Shown here: positions 1 through 6,321 of the stretch, one piece after another
Numbering within the stretch: position 1 is the stretch's first letter
Layout of the letters: every line of letters begins with the position of its first letter
Source: Candidatus Dormiibacterota bacterium
GTDB lineage: Bacteria > Chloroflexota > Dormibacteria > Aeolococcales > Aeolococcaceae
Assembly: GCA_019234035.1 (NCBI GenBank)
Contig: JAFALX010000231.1
Coordinates: 1-11,830, forward strand
Reading direction: 5' to 3'
Length of the DNA stretch: 11,830 nt
Program-made: the position numbers and the translations under genes
Notes under the pieces: generated by a model
What the model was told of the DNA's origin: nothing
Seen by the model: the letters and a program-made list of their open reading frames with translations, nothing else
The model's database searches: none

Positions 1-245
1 GCACGTACCAGAGCGCGGGCAACGGCACGCTGACGGGCACGATCTCGGTGGGAGTCGGCGTCGGGGGTGCGCAGCAGACGACGTACAGCATCTTCCGCTC
101 GATGATCGGCGGCTCATCATCCATGACGGTCCGTGCCGATGGCTCAGGCTCGTTCACCTTCACGGAGTGGGGCAGCGACGAGGTTCGCGGCGACACCGGC
201 AGCGCCGCGAGCATCAGCGGGACCGTCACCTGGACCTGCGGTTGA
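1..245 (+). CDS. C-terminal fragment of an exported beta-rich protein (partial at window edge)
   Basis: An open frame runs from the first bases (codons begin at position 3) to a TGA at 243-245, so the start lies outside the window. The visible 80 or so residues are rich in Gly, Ser and Thr with alternating hydrophobics, as in a secreted beta-sandwich. They end with the pattern SGTVTWTC followed by one Gly. Similar Ser-Gly-x-x-x-Trp-x-Cys tails end many small exported proteins and lipoproteins of GC-rich bacteria, where the last Cys usually forms a disulfide (family knowledge, not proven here). The 206-residue protein at 4762-5382 ends with a comparable SGLWRCP. The gene converges on the ABC permease with only 14 bases between the stops. 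The molecular function is unknown. A GTG at position 48 is inside the frame, and no reason was seen to prefer it as a start. Confidence 0.55.
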   Translation, partial: TYQSAGNGTLTGTISVGVGVGGAQQTTYSIFRSMIGGSSSMTVRADGSGSFTFTEWGSDEVRGDTGSAASISGTVTWTCG

Positions 246-251
246 GCGGTT

Positions 252-269
252 CAGGCGCGTCAGCGCCCG
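252..269. terminator. Possible small hairpin between convergent genes
   Basis: GGCGC (254-258) and GCGCC (263-267) form a five-pair stem with a four-base loop, lying between the convergent stop codons and covering the permease TGA. There is no T-run on either side, so an intrinsic terminator is only a weak suggestion. Confidence 0.2.
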
Positions 270-1939
270 ATGTCCTTGAGCGCGAAGCGCACGGCGCTTC
301 CGCTGAGCGCGACCGCGGCTGTCGCCAGCAGGCCGAGAATCACCGATAGCTGCAGCCCATGCAGCAGCGGTGACCCGTAGTAGTAGAAGGGTGACAGCCG
401 CAGGATCGCGTCCGGCCAGTTCAGCTCCGGCCCCACGAAGCTGAGCAGGAACCACGCCGCGAGCAGCAGGCTCAGCAGGCCAGTGTCGGCTGACGTCTTC
501 AGCCAGCCCGCGCCGAGATAGCCGAGCGCTGCGATCAACAGACCGAGCGGGATCATGCCGAGCGTCGCCGCGACGAGGTCGGCGCCGTCGAGCGGCAGTC
601 CGGTCAACGCTTCGGCAAGGGCTGTGACGCCGAGGGTGGCGAGGCCGATTGCGATCGACGCGCTCGCCAGCGCGGCGAATCGCGCGAGCAGCACGCGCGT
701 GCGCGGCTGCGGCGTCGCGAGCAGCAGCTCGAAGCGTCCCTCCTCCTCGTCGGAGCTCCAGCGGTTCACCTGCGTGACGGCGAACGCCATGAGCAGCACC
801 GGCAGGATGACGAAGATCGCGCTCAGCAGCGTGGTGGTCAGCTTCACGTCGCCGCCGCCGAGCTTGTTGAGGATCGAGGAGACGGCGGACTGCGAATCGA
901 TGCCGCTCAGCGCGCTGCCGAGCTGCTTCACGGCGAAGACCATCCATCCCGCGAAGCCGGCGATCGCGACAGTCCACCAGAAGGCGGACCACGCGCTCGC
1001 GCGCAGGCCGCGCGTGTAGACGGACCACAACGACCAGTCGCGAGCGGGCAGCGCGACCGGTGCACGCCCCAGCTTCGGCGGCTGCAGCCGGCGCGGCAGG
1101 GGCACCATGCCGTCGATGTCGCGGCGCGTGAACAGTGCCAGCGCGGCGCCCGACAACGCCAGCGTCACCGCGAGCATCACGAGCATCGCCCACCAGCTGC
1201 TCCCGTACGAGGGCACGAGCGGCTTGCTCAGGTTGTAGTAGTAGACCGGCGAGAACGCGGAGATCCAGTCGGTGCCGGGCCAGATTCGATGCACCATGTC
1301 GACCACGATCGCGACCAGCAGCACGCCCGCGGTCCAGCCCGCGGCGCGGCGGCGCTCGATCACGAACTGAGAGACGAACAGCGCCACCGCCCCGAACACC
1401 GCGCAGATCAGCGCGAGGTTGAGGCCGAACAGCAGCGCGTCGGTGAAGCCGTACCCACCCTTGAAGAAGGCTCCGCCGGCCCACGTCACGACGCCGATGA
1501 CGAGCGCCATGCCCAAGAGCGCCGTGCCGATGGCCGCAAGCTTCTGGATCGCGATGCGAGTCCGCGAGTGGGGCGTGGCCAGCAGCACGTCCAGCGTGCC
1601 GGACTCCTCCTCGCCGCGCAGCGTCCGGGTTGCCGCCAACAGTGGCCAGATCGCCATCACCAGGATGCCAACGCCGAGCTTGAAGGTGGCATACCCGCCC
1701 GGCGTGTCGACGGCCACCGGCGCCGCGTTCCACGCGAACTGCGAGGCGATCTGGGTGAGCGACGCGCGGCCCGCGGCGGTCTGGGTGATCGCCGAGGTGC
1801 TGGCCACGAGCTCGAGCACGAGCAGGCTCATGCCGTAGCCCCAGCCGATGATGGCGACCCGGTAGCCGCGCAGCGTCTTCAGGTAGACGTTGCTAAGCGA
1901 CCTGCTCGGATGCGCCGTCCGCCGCAGCATCGGCGACAC
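260..1939 (-). CDS. ABC exporter permease, duplicated ABC-2 type (polyketide antibiotic exporter-like)
   Basis: A 559-residue membrane protein built as two homologous halves. Each half begins with a first hydrophobic segment and then carries the same cytosolic-loop motif: EEESGTLDVLLATPHSRTR near residues 110-128 and DEEEGRFELLLATPQPRTR near 397-415. Each half also has an aromatic loop (SPVYYYNLSKPL and SPFYYYGSPLL). Roughly twelve membrane segments can be read. This is the architecture of the fused ABC-2 permeases annotated as exporters of polyketide antibiotics. The ATPase encoded just upstream should drive it as a homodimer. The start chosen is ATG at 1939, overlapping the ATPase end by 47 bases; a second ATG at 1930 is equally possible. 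The overlap implies translational coupling and cotranscription with tetR and the ATPase. The substrate is not predictable from sequence; lipophilic drugs or antibiotics are typical for the family. Confidence 0.9.
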   Translation of the reverse strand: MSPMLRRTAHPSRSLSNVYLKTLRGYRVAIIGWGYGMSLLVLELVASTSAITQTAAGRASLTQIASQFAWNAAPVAVDTPGGYATFKLGVGILVMAIWPLLAATRTLRGEEESGTLDVLLATPHSRTRIAIQKLAAIGTALLGMALVIGVVTWAGGAFFKGGYGFTDALLFGLNLALICAVFGAVALFVSQFVIERRRAAGWTAGVLLVAIVVDMVHRIWPGTDWISAFSPVYYYNLSKPLVPSYGSSWWAMLVMLAVTLALSGAALALFTRRDIDGMVPLPRRLQPPKLGRAPVALPARDWSLWSVYTRGLRASAWSAFWWTVAIAGFAGWMVFAVKQLGSALSGIDSQSAVSSILNKLGGGDVKLTTTLLSAIFVILPVLLMAFAVTQVNRWSSDEEEGRFELLLATPQPRTRVLLARFAALASASIAIGLATLGVTALAEALTGLPLDGADLVAATLGMIPLGLLIAALGYLGAGWLKTSADTGLLSLLLAAWFLLSFVGPELNWPDAILRLSPFYYYGSPLLHGLQLSVILGLLATAAVALSGSAVRFALKDIGR

Positions 1940-2828
1940 CTCCGTAGTAGCGCAGGAAGATGTCCTCGAGGCTCGGCTCGTGACTGGTCACCGACACGAT
2001 GTCGTAGCGCGCCGCGGCCTTGATGGCCGCATCGGGCGGTCCCTTGACGGTGAGGTGAACGCCCTGTCCGCCGGCGGTCGACTCGGCGGTCTCGACGTCG
2101 GGCAGTGTGGTGAACACGTCGAGCGGGACCGTCGACGCGAACAGGATCGTCAGCTCCGAGCGCTTGATGTCCTTCACGTCGTGGATGCCGCCGATGCGAA
2201 CCACGCGCCCGTCGCGGATGATGCCCACACGCGTGCACATCTCCTCCACCTCGCTGAGCACGTGCGACGAGACGAAGGCGGTGGCGCCGCCCTGGCGCGC
2301 CTCGACGACGAGGCGGCGGAACTCCTGCTGGTTCAACGGGTCGAGGCCACTCGTGGGCTCGTCGAGGATGAGCACTCGCGGCCTGTGCATGAACGCCTGG
2401 ATCAGCACGACCTTGCGCTTGTTGCCGCTCGAGTACTGCCGGAACTTGCGCGTGGGGTCGAGCTCGAAGCGGTCGACGAGCTGCCTGAGGTAGGCCTGGT
2501 CCACGCCGCCGCGCAGGTGGCCTAAGTATTCGAGGAGCTGGCCGCCGGTGAGGTTGCCGTCGAGCGCCGGCTCGGCGGGCATGTAGCCGATGACTCGCTT
2601 GATCGCCACCGAGTCGGACCAGCAGTCGAGGCCGTCGATGCGCGCGCTGCCGGAGTCGGCACGCAACAGCGCCATGAGGATGCGGATGGTCGTCGTCTTG
2701 CCGGCGCCGTTCGGGCCGAGGAAGCCGAACACGTCGCCGGGCTCGACACGCAGCGACACGTCGACGATGCCGCGCTTGCCGCCGTAGCTCTTGTTGAGCT
2801 GCCCGGTCTCGATCATCGCCTCAGTCAT
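1893..2828 (-). CDS. ABC transporter ATP-binding protein (drug/antibiotic exporter type)
   Basis: A 311-residue ATPase with all nucleotide-binding motifs: Walker A GPNGAGKTT (38-46), a signature region reading YSSGNKRK (132-139) instead of the textbook LSGGQ, Walker B RVLILDEPTSGLDP (151-164, Asp156 and catalytic Glu157) and the H-loop SSH (His189). Divergent signatures of this kind are usual in the DrrA/CcmA-like exporter subgroup. A C-terminal extension of about 100 residues follows the nucleotide-binding domain, as in that group. It sits between tetR and the permease. The tetR stop is 12 bases upstream, and an AGGA overlapping that stop is a well-placed ribosome-binding site for the ATG at 2828; a second ATG at 2816 is in frame. 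It should energise the permease encoded immediately downstream. All catalytic residues are intact. Confidence 0.93.
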   Translation of the reverse strand: MTEAMIETGQLNKSYGGKRGIVDVSLRVEPGDVFGFLGPNGAGKTTTIRILMALLRADSGSARIDGLDCWSDSVAIKRVIGYMPAEPALDGNLTGGQLLEYLGHLRGGVDQAYLRQLVDRFELDPTRKFRQYSSGNKRKVVLIQAFMHRPRVLILDEPTSGLDPLNQQEFRRLVVEARQGGATAFVSSHVLSEVEEMCTRVGIIRDGRVVRIGGIHDVKDIKRSELTILFASTVPLDVFTTLPDVETAESTAGGQGVHLTVKGPPDAAIKAAARYDIVSVTSHEPSLEDIFLRYYGGVADAAADGASEQVA

Positions 2829-2840
2829 GTGTGCGCATCC

Positions 2841-3524
2841 TCAGTCGAACCATTCGTGGAGCGTGGCGTCGTCAACGATCTGCAACGACGCGGGCGGGAC
2901 ACCCAGGACGCGCTCCACCGCGGCGGAGTACGCCACGAGCCGCGCGCGGATGTCAGCGACCGAGATCTCGCGAGCGTGCCGTGCGAAGAAGAGCCGGCCC
3001 GCGGTCTCGCCCGCGCCGTACAGGAGGGTGAGGATCACCTGCGCGGTGTCCGGGCCAGACGGCGCCGTGAACACGCCCTCTCCCCGCCCCTGCTCGATGA
3101 TCGCGGCGACGACCGGCGTCAACACCGTCAACATCTGCTGCCAGAGCTTGTCGCGCACGAGCGCGTTCTCGTCCGAATACCACACCTGGAGCAGCGCGAG
3201 CATCAGCTCCTTGCGCTCCGCCTTCCAGCGCGCGATGCCGTCGAAGACGCGGCTGAACTTCTCGAGCGCCCCGAGGGTAGGGTCGTCGACGACCGGCAGG
3301 ATGGTCGCCGTGCCGCTTGCGGTCAGGCGCTCGATGAGCGCCTCCAGCAGCGCCGCCTTGGAGTCGAAGTAGTGATAGAAGGCGCCGCGTGATGCCTCGA
3401 CGCGATCCAGGACGTCCTGGATGCTCATCTCGTCGTAGCCGCGGGTCTGGATGAGCCACTGCGCGGCGTCGAGGAACTCGTCGCGGCGGACCGCGTGCGC
3501 CACCGGATCGAGGGTCCGCGCCAC
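2841..3524 (-). CDS. TetR-family repressor of the ABC exporter operon
   Basis: A 227-residue protein with an N-terminal TetR helix-turn-helix (roughly residues 34-53, ending in the diagnostic GAFYHYFDSK) and a long helical C-terminal ligand-binding and dimerisation domain with no recognisable sub-family. The start is GTG at 3524, supported by a strong GAGGAGG about a dozen bases upstream. It is the first gene of a three-gene operon (tetR, ATPase, permease), all tightly spaced. A perfect palindrome lies 25 bases in front of its start, so it most likely represses its own operon and releases DNA when it binds a substrate of the pump. That ligand is unknown. The HTH class is certain; the regulatory link is inference from layout. 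Confidence 0.92.
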   Translation of the reverse strand: MARTLDPVAHAVRRDEFLDAAQWLIQTRGYDEMSIQDVLDRVEASRGAFYHYFDSKAALLEALIERLTASGTATILPVVDDPTLGALEKFSRVFDGIARWKAERKELMLALLQVWYSDENALVRDKLWQQMLTVLTPVVAAIIEQGRGEGVFTAPSGPDTAQVILTLLYGAGETAGRLFFARHAREISVADIRARLVAYSAAVERVLGVPPASLQIVDDATLHEWFD

Positions 3525-3548
3525 GCTGATTCGAGCCTCCTCAATATC

Positions 3549-3565
3549 AGACCGACTGTCGGTCT
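3549..3565. promoter_or_regulatory. Palindromic operator of the TetR exporter operon
   Basis: A perfect 17-bp inverted repeat, AGACCGAC-T-GTCGGTCT, with a single central base at 3557. It lies between a minus-strand -10-like TATTAT (3572-3567) and the tetR ribosome-binding site, so a bound dimer would block initiation. The length and half-site type fit TetR-family operators. No clear -35 is seen. Confidence 0.75.
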
Positions 3566-3566
3566 A

Positions 3567-3572
3567 ATAATA
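3567..3572 (-). promoter_or_regulatory. Putative -10 element of the tetR operon
   Basis: TATTAT on the minus strand, in an otherwise G+C-rich stretch, abuts the operator on its upstream side. No -35 of recognisable quality lies 16-18 bases upstream, so this is tentative. Confidence 0.4.
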
Positions 3573-3624
3573 GCGGGGGGCCACAGGGGAGCGCGCGCGG
3601 ACAAGACGGATTAGTGTGCCCACG

Positions 3625-3760
3625 ATGTCGAACGTGGCCGGGCACGCTCCCTTCCTGTTCTGCCTGACTGGCTCGAGCGGGATAGGCAAGACGACCATTG
3701 GGCAGCGATTGCGCGGCCACCCTGTCCGGCATTGTCGTGCTGGAACGTCCCCGCCCCCAC
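3625..3760 (+). pseudogene. 5' fragment of a P-loop kinase/NTPase gene, cut by an IS3 remnant
   Basis: Starting at ATG 3625 (or in-frame GTG 3616), the plus strand encodes a beta-strand followed by a Walker A loop: FLFCLTGSSGIGKTTIGQRL. This is the typical beginning of small P-loop kinases or AAA-type NTPases, with the Lys-Thr-Thr near residue 20. After QRL the frame turns into low-complexity Arg/Pro sequence. Skipping one base restores AATLSGIVVLERP, a plausible continuation, so a one-base insertion near 3709-3712 is likely. From about 3760 onward the DNA reads as transposase on the other strand, so the rest of the kinase gene is missing. It is divergent from tetR. No good ribosome-binding site is seen. 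It is surely non-functional as it stands. The exact family cannot be named from so short a piece. Confidence 0.55.
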
Positions 3761-4221
3761 GATTTCCATGGACTCGCGGGTGTAACTCGTCGCACATGCT
3801 CAACGCCTTGATGGCAGCCCGTCGCCGGTGGGTCGAAGAGGAAGTCCAGTGCCCATACGTGATTCCGGTGCGCTGCTACCAACCGGGCCGCGGCCACGGT
3901 GCTGCTGCCCAGGCGGCGACGCTTCACCCGCTGCATCGGCACGCGCAGTCCCTCCTCGCGCCACAGCCGCTGCACCCGCTTGCGATTCGCCGTGAAGCCC
4001 TCGCCGCGCACGATCGCCCACGCACGCCGATACCCGAAGCGCGGATCCTCCTGCGAAATCTCGCGCAATCGTTGGCGAAGCGGTTCGTCAGCGTCACGCG
4101 TCCGCGGCTGGTGTCGTTGCGTTGAGCGATGCTGTCCAACAGCCCGACACGCGCGCCGCTCGGAGAGGCTCGGCCGCTCCTGCACGCGGAGCACGGCTTC
4201 ACGCCGGCGGGGAAGGCTCAC
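3761..4221 (-). pseudogene. IS3-family transposase OrfB, N-terminal half only, frameshifted
   Basis: Begins with GTG at 4221, overlapping the orfA TGA as in active IS3 elements. It shows the helical DNA-binding part (RRACRAVGQHRSTQR, DPRFGYRR, NRKRVQRLWREEGLRVP) and the start of the DDE catalytic domain (HVWALDF, whose Asp is the first catalytic residue). Two one-base shifts follow. Around 3815 the frame must change to read AIKALSMCDE. At about 3783 an extra base must be skipped to read FTRESMEI. The second catalytic Asp and the Glu are absent because the gene stops near 3760. An intact OrfB would be close to twice this length, so no transposase activity can remain. Confidence 0.75.
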
Positions 4222-4483
4222 CAGTTTCCCCGTGAGACCTCGCGCAACACCTCGAGGCCCAGCGCTTGGTCGGCAACCATGCGTTCGAGACGCAGGTTCT
4301 CGTCGCGCAGCTTGCGCAGCTCCTCGGCGTCGTCGGCCTTCATGTCGCGCCAGCAATGACACGTCTGCTCCGTGATCTCCAGCGCCTTCGCCACCTCGGC
4401 GATGCCGTGACCTTCACCGAGCATCCGCTCCCCATCCCTGAGCTTGCGCACGATCTGTCCGGCGTGTGCTTCCGGCCGTTGAT
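4218..4483 (-). pseudogene. IS3-family transposase OrfA, degraded
   Basis: A small helix-turn-helix and leucine-zipper protein: QIVRKLRDGERMLGEG, then IAEVAKALEITEQT (HTH), then the coiled coil ADDAEELRKLRDENLRLERM, ending REVSRGNW and TGA at 4220-4218. Three defects are visible by comparison with what the family normally shows. The expected start after GGAGGAACCC reads ATC (4483-4481) instead of ATG. One base seems missing before QIVRKL (GACAG where GAACAG is expected), which throws the N-terminus out of frame. Finally, about four residues are missing between CHCWRD and MKADD, where most relatives have a Tyr-Gly-Gly-type linker. A longer open frame from 4523 exists but its N-terminus does not resemble OrfA. 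Confidence 0.7.
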
Positions 4484-4525
4484 GGGTTCCTCCTTGCCCT
4501 CGCGGGCGATTCGGAACTCTCATAT

Positions 4526-4550
4526 CAAGTGGACCAACCTCAGGGGGTCA
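4526..4550 (-). repeat. Left terminal inverted repeat of the IS3 remnant
   Basis: Read on the minus strand, the sequence starts TGACCCCCTGAGGTTGGTCC just outside orfA, about 65 bases before the orfA start. IS3-family elements characteristically begin with TGA or TGT followed by a C-rich stretch. The partner repeat is not present at the truncated end near 3760, so the assignment rests on position and general look. Confidence 0.5.
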
Positions 4551-4649
4551 GGCTACCGTGGACGGCGCACCGCCTGGGTGGCTGGTGGTAGCGCTATAGC
4601 TCTAGCTGTACAACTCCCAGGCTTACATGATGACGACTATGGCCATAAC

Positions 4650-4727
4650 TCATGCCGCCGCTCCCGCCGCGGCACGCCGGTCAAGCTCCGCCGTCGAGAC
4701 GTAGTTCAGCGCCGAATGCAGCCGCCA
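4650..4727 (-). pseudogene. C-terminal stub of a second IS3-family transposase
   Basis: The minus strand reads WRLHSALNYVSTAELDRR and then an Ala/Gly-rich tail ending in TGA at 4652-4650. The RLHSALNY-x-S-x-AE block is the standard C-terminal signature of IS3-family OrfB proteins (commonly R-H-S-S/A-L-G/N-Y-x-S-P-x-E). It cannot be the missing end of the neighbouring copy, because it lies upstream of that copy's terminal repeat. It is therefore the tail of another, same-orientation element. Nothing transposase-like precedes it: 35 bases upstream the exported-protein gene at 4762 ends. Confidence 0.6.
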
Positions 4728-4761
4728 GGTGTGTGGAAGCTGCGAGGTCCGACCTTGCCGG

Positions 4762-5382
4762 TCAAGGGCAGCGCCACAGGCCTGACAGCGACAGGCGAGA
4801 CGGACTCGGAGTAGTTGGGGCCTCGGGGTCGAGCGCGGCGGTCACCAAGCCCCACGGTGAGGGGCGGCTACTGAAGATCTGGATGCTGCCTGCGATGGAA
4901 TGCCAGCTGACTGTCGCGCTGTCGAGCGCCACCTTAGAGGTGGGTCGAGACCGTGCTCGCGTCGGCTCCTCACCGGGAGAGAGGCCATAGGTGCCGCCTC
5001 CCGAGTACCCCTTGATGAATATGGTGAGGGCGCCATCCCTGCTCGGGCCGGCTAGGTGGAACACCGCCTCGAGGCTGGTGCCGCTTACGCCCTCGCGGAT
5101 CGTGCACGCAGCCTGCGAATTGGTCGCGAGAGGGACGCAAGCGTTCACCGCGCCTCGGAACATCAAACTACCGACTGGGCACGATGCCGGTGCATTTGTT
5201 GTCGAGGGCGGACTGACGGCTCCGCCCAATCGGGCGCCTTCGCCCAGCCAGGCGAGAAATCCCACGCCGGCTGCCAGGCTGACAATGGCCACGACCGCTG
5301 GGAGGGTACCCGGGCGTTCGTGATCACGTATTGGCACGGGGATGCTCCGGCGCCGACCCCGTGCCAGAGGCAGGCTGGCCAC
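4762..5382 (-). CDS. Membrane-anchored or exported protein with an extracytoplasmic beta-rich domain, function unknown
   Basis: A 206-residue protein with an Arg-rich N-terminus followed by one strong membrane segment (about 27-46, LPAVVAIVSLAAGVGFLAWL), a Pro/Ser/Thr linker and an extracytoplasmic domain of about 140 residues. Four cysteines (68, 82, 93, 205) lie outside and could form two disulfides. The domain contains IKGYSGGGTYGL, a Trp near 160 and GLVTAALDPEAPTTPSP, and ends LSGLWRCP. The strand pattern and C-terminal Trp-x-Cys recall small exported beta-sandwich or lipoprotein-like proteins of GC-rich bacteria. There is no lipobox, so it is anchored by the helix or released after cleavage. 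GTG at 5382 is used; an in-frame GTG before PIRDHERPG would also keep the helix. No convincing ribosome-binding site was found. The stop overlaps a small hairpin (CCTTG/CAAGG, 4753-4767). I do not recognise a named family. Confidence 0.65.
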   Translation of the reverse strand: MASLPLARGRRRSIPVPIRDHERPGTLPAVVAIVSLAAGVGFLAWLGEGARLGGAVSPPSTTNAPASCPVGSLMFRGAVNACVPLATNSQAACTIREGVSGTSLEAVFHLAGPSRDGALTIFIKGYSGGGTYGLSPGEEPTRARSRPTSKVALDSATVSWHSIAGSIQIFSSRPSPWGLVTAALDPEAPTTPSPSRLSLSGLWRCP

Positions 5383-5816
5383 GGGCAGCGAGGCTCATCC
5401 GCCCGGGAGTCCATACGTGCGGCGAGGGGCACGGTAATTGCTCAATTCATTTGCCTTGAAACGGGTGTCTCGCCGCGAACAGATCGGTCCAACCGTCATC
5501 GCCAGCCTCGACCGCAACGATCCGTCGCCCAACGACCCGGATATGCGTTTTCGTTGCGCGTGTCGTGTGCGCGCCTCGCGAGACGTTTCCGCCACTTTAC
5601 GGTGGTCACAGGGCAATAGTAGTGTCGGTGTCGGCAAAACCGCGCGCAATGCACCATTCAGCGGACGCACGGTCACGGACCTCATCGCCCGAACTCGCTG
5701 GGTCCTTACTCATTCCGCCAACCCCGGTCCGCGATCTAGTCGACCGGGAGGCAGTTGAACACAGATAGCGCTGGCTCACTCAGTCGCCAACGTGGCGATC
5801 CCGAGGCTCCTCTCGA
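5383..5816. other. Non-coding stretch, reduced G+C, no supported gene
   Basis: About 430 bases between two minus-strand genes. Open frames on both strands (for example 5395-5685 minus) lack ribosome-binding sites, domain features and the local codon pattern. It contains a short segment (about 5480-5535) that looks like a dispersed intergenic repeat, and the hairpin at 5783-5799. Nothing else was identified. Confidence 0.5.
5783..5799 (-). terminator. Hairpin downstream of the exported-protein pair
   Basis: TCGCCA (5784-5789) pairs perfectly with TGGCGA (5793-5798) around a three-base loop, 18 bases beyond the stop of the gene ending at 5817. There is no T-tract, so it may be a weak terminator or an mRNA-end stabiliser. 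Confidence 0.35.
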
Positions 5817-6308
5817 CTACGTGCCAGGGACGGCATCAGCTGAAAGGTTGGAATAGCGGACCTGGTACGATTCGACGACGCCCGTATCCGCATTAACGAC
5901 AGCCAATGCGGATACATATTTCCAGCCTTCTTGCTCGGGCGCCCCGAAGAACATCGTCCAATCATCCTCCGACGTTTTGGTCTGGTACCAAGCGTGTCCA
6001 CTCTTGTCCAATACCTTAGTCAGCCCTGGTACATACGCTGTGTCGGTTGTGCGGTAGCCGGAAAAATGCGTGCGGTCGTTTGCTAGGGCAGCAGCTGCGA
6101 TCGACTGCGCCGTGCTCTGCGCGACAGCGGGCGACGACGTCGCGGCCCTTGCGTTCATGACGATCGAAAGAGGACCCAGGTTCTCGTATTGAGCCCCAAC
6201 TGACCCACGGGATCCAGTGTGCGTGGACGTCCCCGTGGGCACGGTCAGCCTGACGAGCACGATGGACAGCGCCCCTACGACAACGGCGGCAATAACTAGC
6301 TTTCGCAT
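5817..6308 (-). CDS. Exported or membrane-anchored protein of unknown function
   Basis: A 163-residue protein starting MRKLVIAAVVVGALSIVLV: a short positively charged start and one hydrophobic segment (about 4-23) that acts as a signal peptide or membrane anchor. The rest is hydrophilic and extracytoplasmic, with no cysteine. After an Ala/Gln-rich helical stretch (about 53-77) comes a mixed domain with HFSGYRTTDTAYVPGL, WYQTKTSEDDWTMFF and GWKYVSALAVVNADTGVVESYQVRYS. That last part looks like paired beta-strands. I do not recognise a family. It lies 13 bases downstream of the gene ending at 6322, in the same direction, so the two are probably one transcript. An AGGA overlapping that gene's TAG sits about 11 bases before the ATG. 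Codon use is more A/T-tolerant than in the flanking regulator and enzyme genes, suggesting recent acquisition. Confidence 0.65.
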   Translation of the reverse strand: MRKLVIAAVVVGALSIVLVRLTVPTGTSTHTGSRGSVGAQYENLGPLSIVMNARAATSSPAVAQSTAQSIAAAALANDRTHFSGYRTTDTAYVPGLTKVLDKSGHAWYQTKTSEDDWTMFFGAPEQEGWKYVSALAVVNADTGVVESYQVRYSNLSADAVPGT

Positions 6309-6321
6309 CCCTTCAGACGTC

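Larger units (their letters stand above)
3761..4550 (-). mobile_element. Decayed, truncated IS3-family insertion sequence
   Basis: On the minus strand the order is terminal repeat (to 4550), orfA relic, overlapping orfB relic, then an abrupt end near 3760 against the P-loop gene fragment. The family assignment rests on the orfA end (REVSRGNW), on the orfB start overlapping the orfA stop as GTGA, and on the orfB block VNRKRVQRLWREEG-like / HVWALDF (here TANRKRVQRLWREEG). About half of orfB and the distal terminal repeat are missing. No target duplication can be shown because one end is lost. Confidence 0.75.

Noticed and set aside
144..1733. A 529-codon open frame on the minus strand overlapping the permease
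   Set aside because: It is an Arg/Ala/Gly-rich shadow of the permease in another frame, caused by high G+C. It has no domain features, while the permease frame has clear membrane segments and family motifs.
2590..3392. Plus-strand frames opposite the ATPase and tetR genes
   Set aside because: They are antisense shadows rich in Arg, Ser and Thr. Both minus-strand genes have intact diagnostic motifs.
3616..4125. Full 169-codon plus-strand frame as one P-loop protein
   Set aside because: Only the first 35 residues or so look like a P-loop NTPase. The rest is antisense to the IS3 transposase relic.
4570..4640. Local palindromic stretch (GCTATAGC and AGCTCTAGCT) tested as an attachment site
   Set aside because: The symmetry is short and imperfect, no repeat partner or integrase is present, and it lies within IS debris.
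5395..5685. A 96-codon minus-strand frame
   Set aside because: No ribosome-binding site, no domain, and part of it reads like a known type of spurious ORF derived from repeated spacer DNA.
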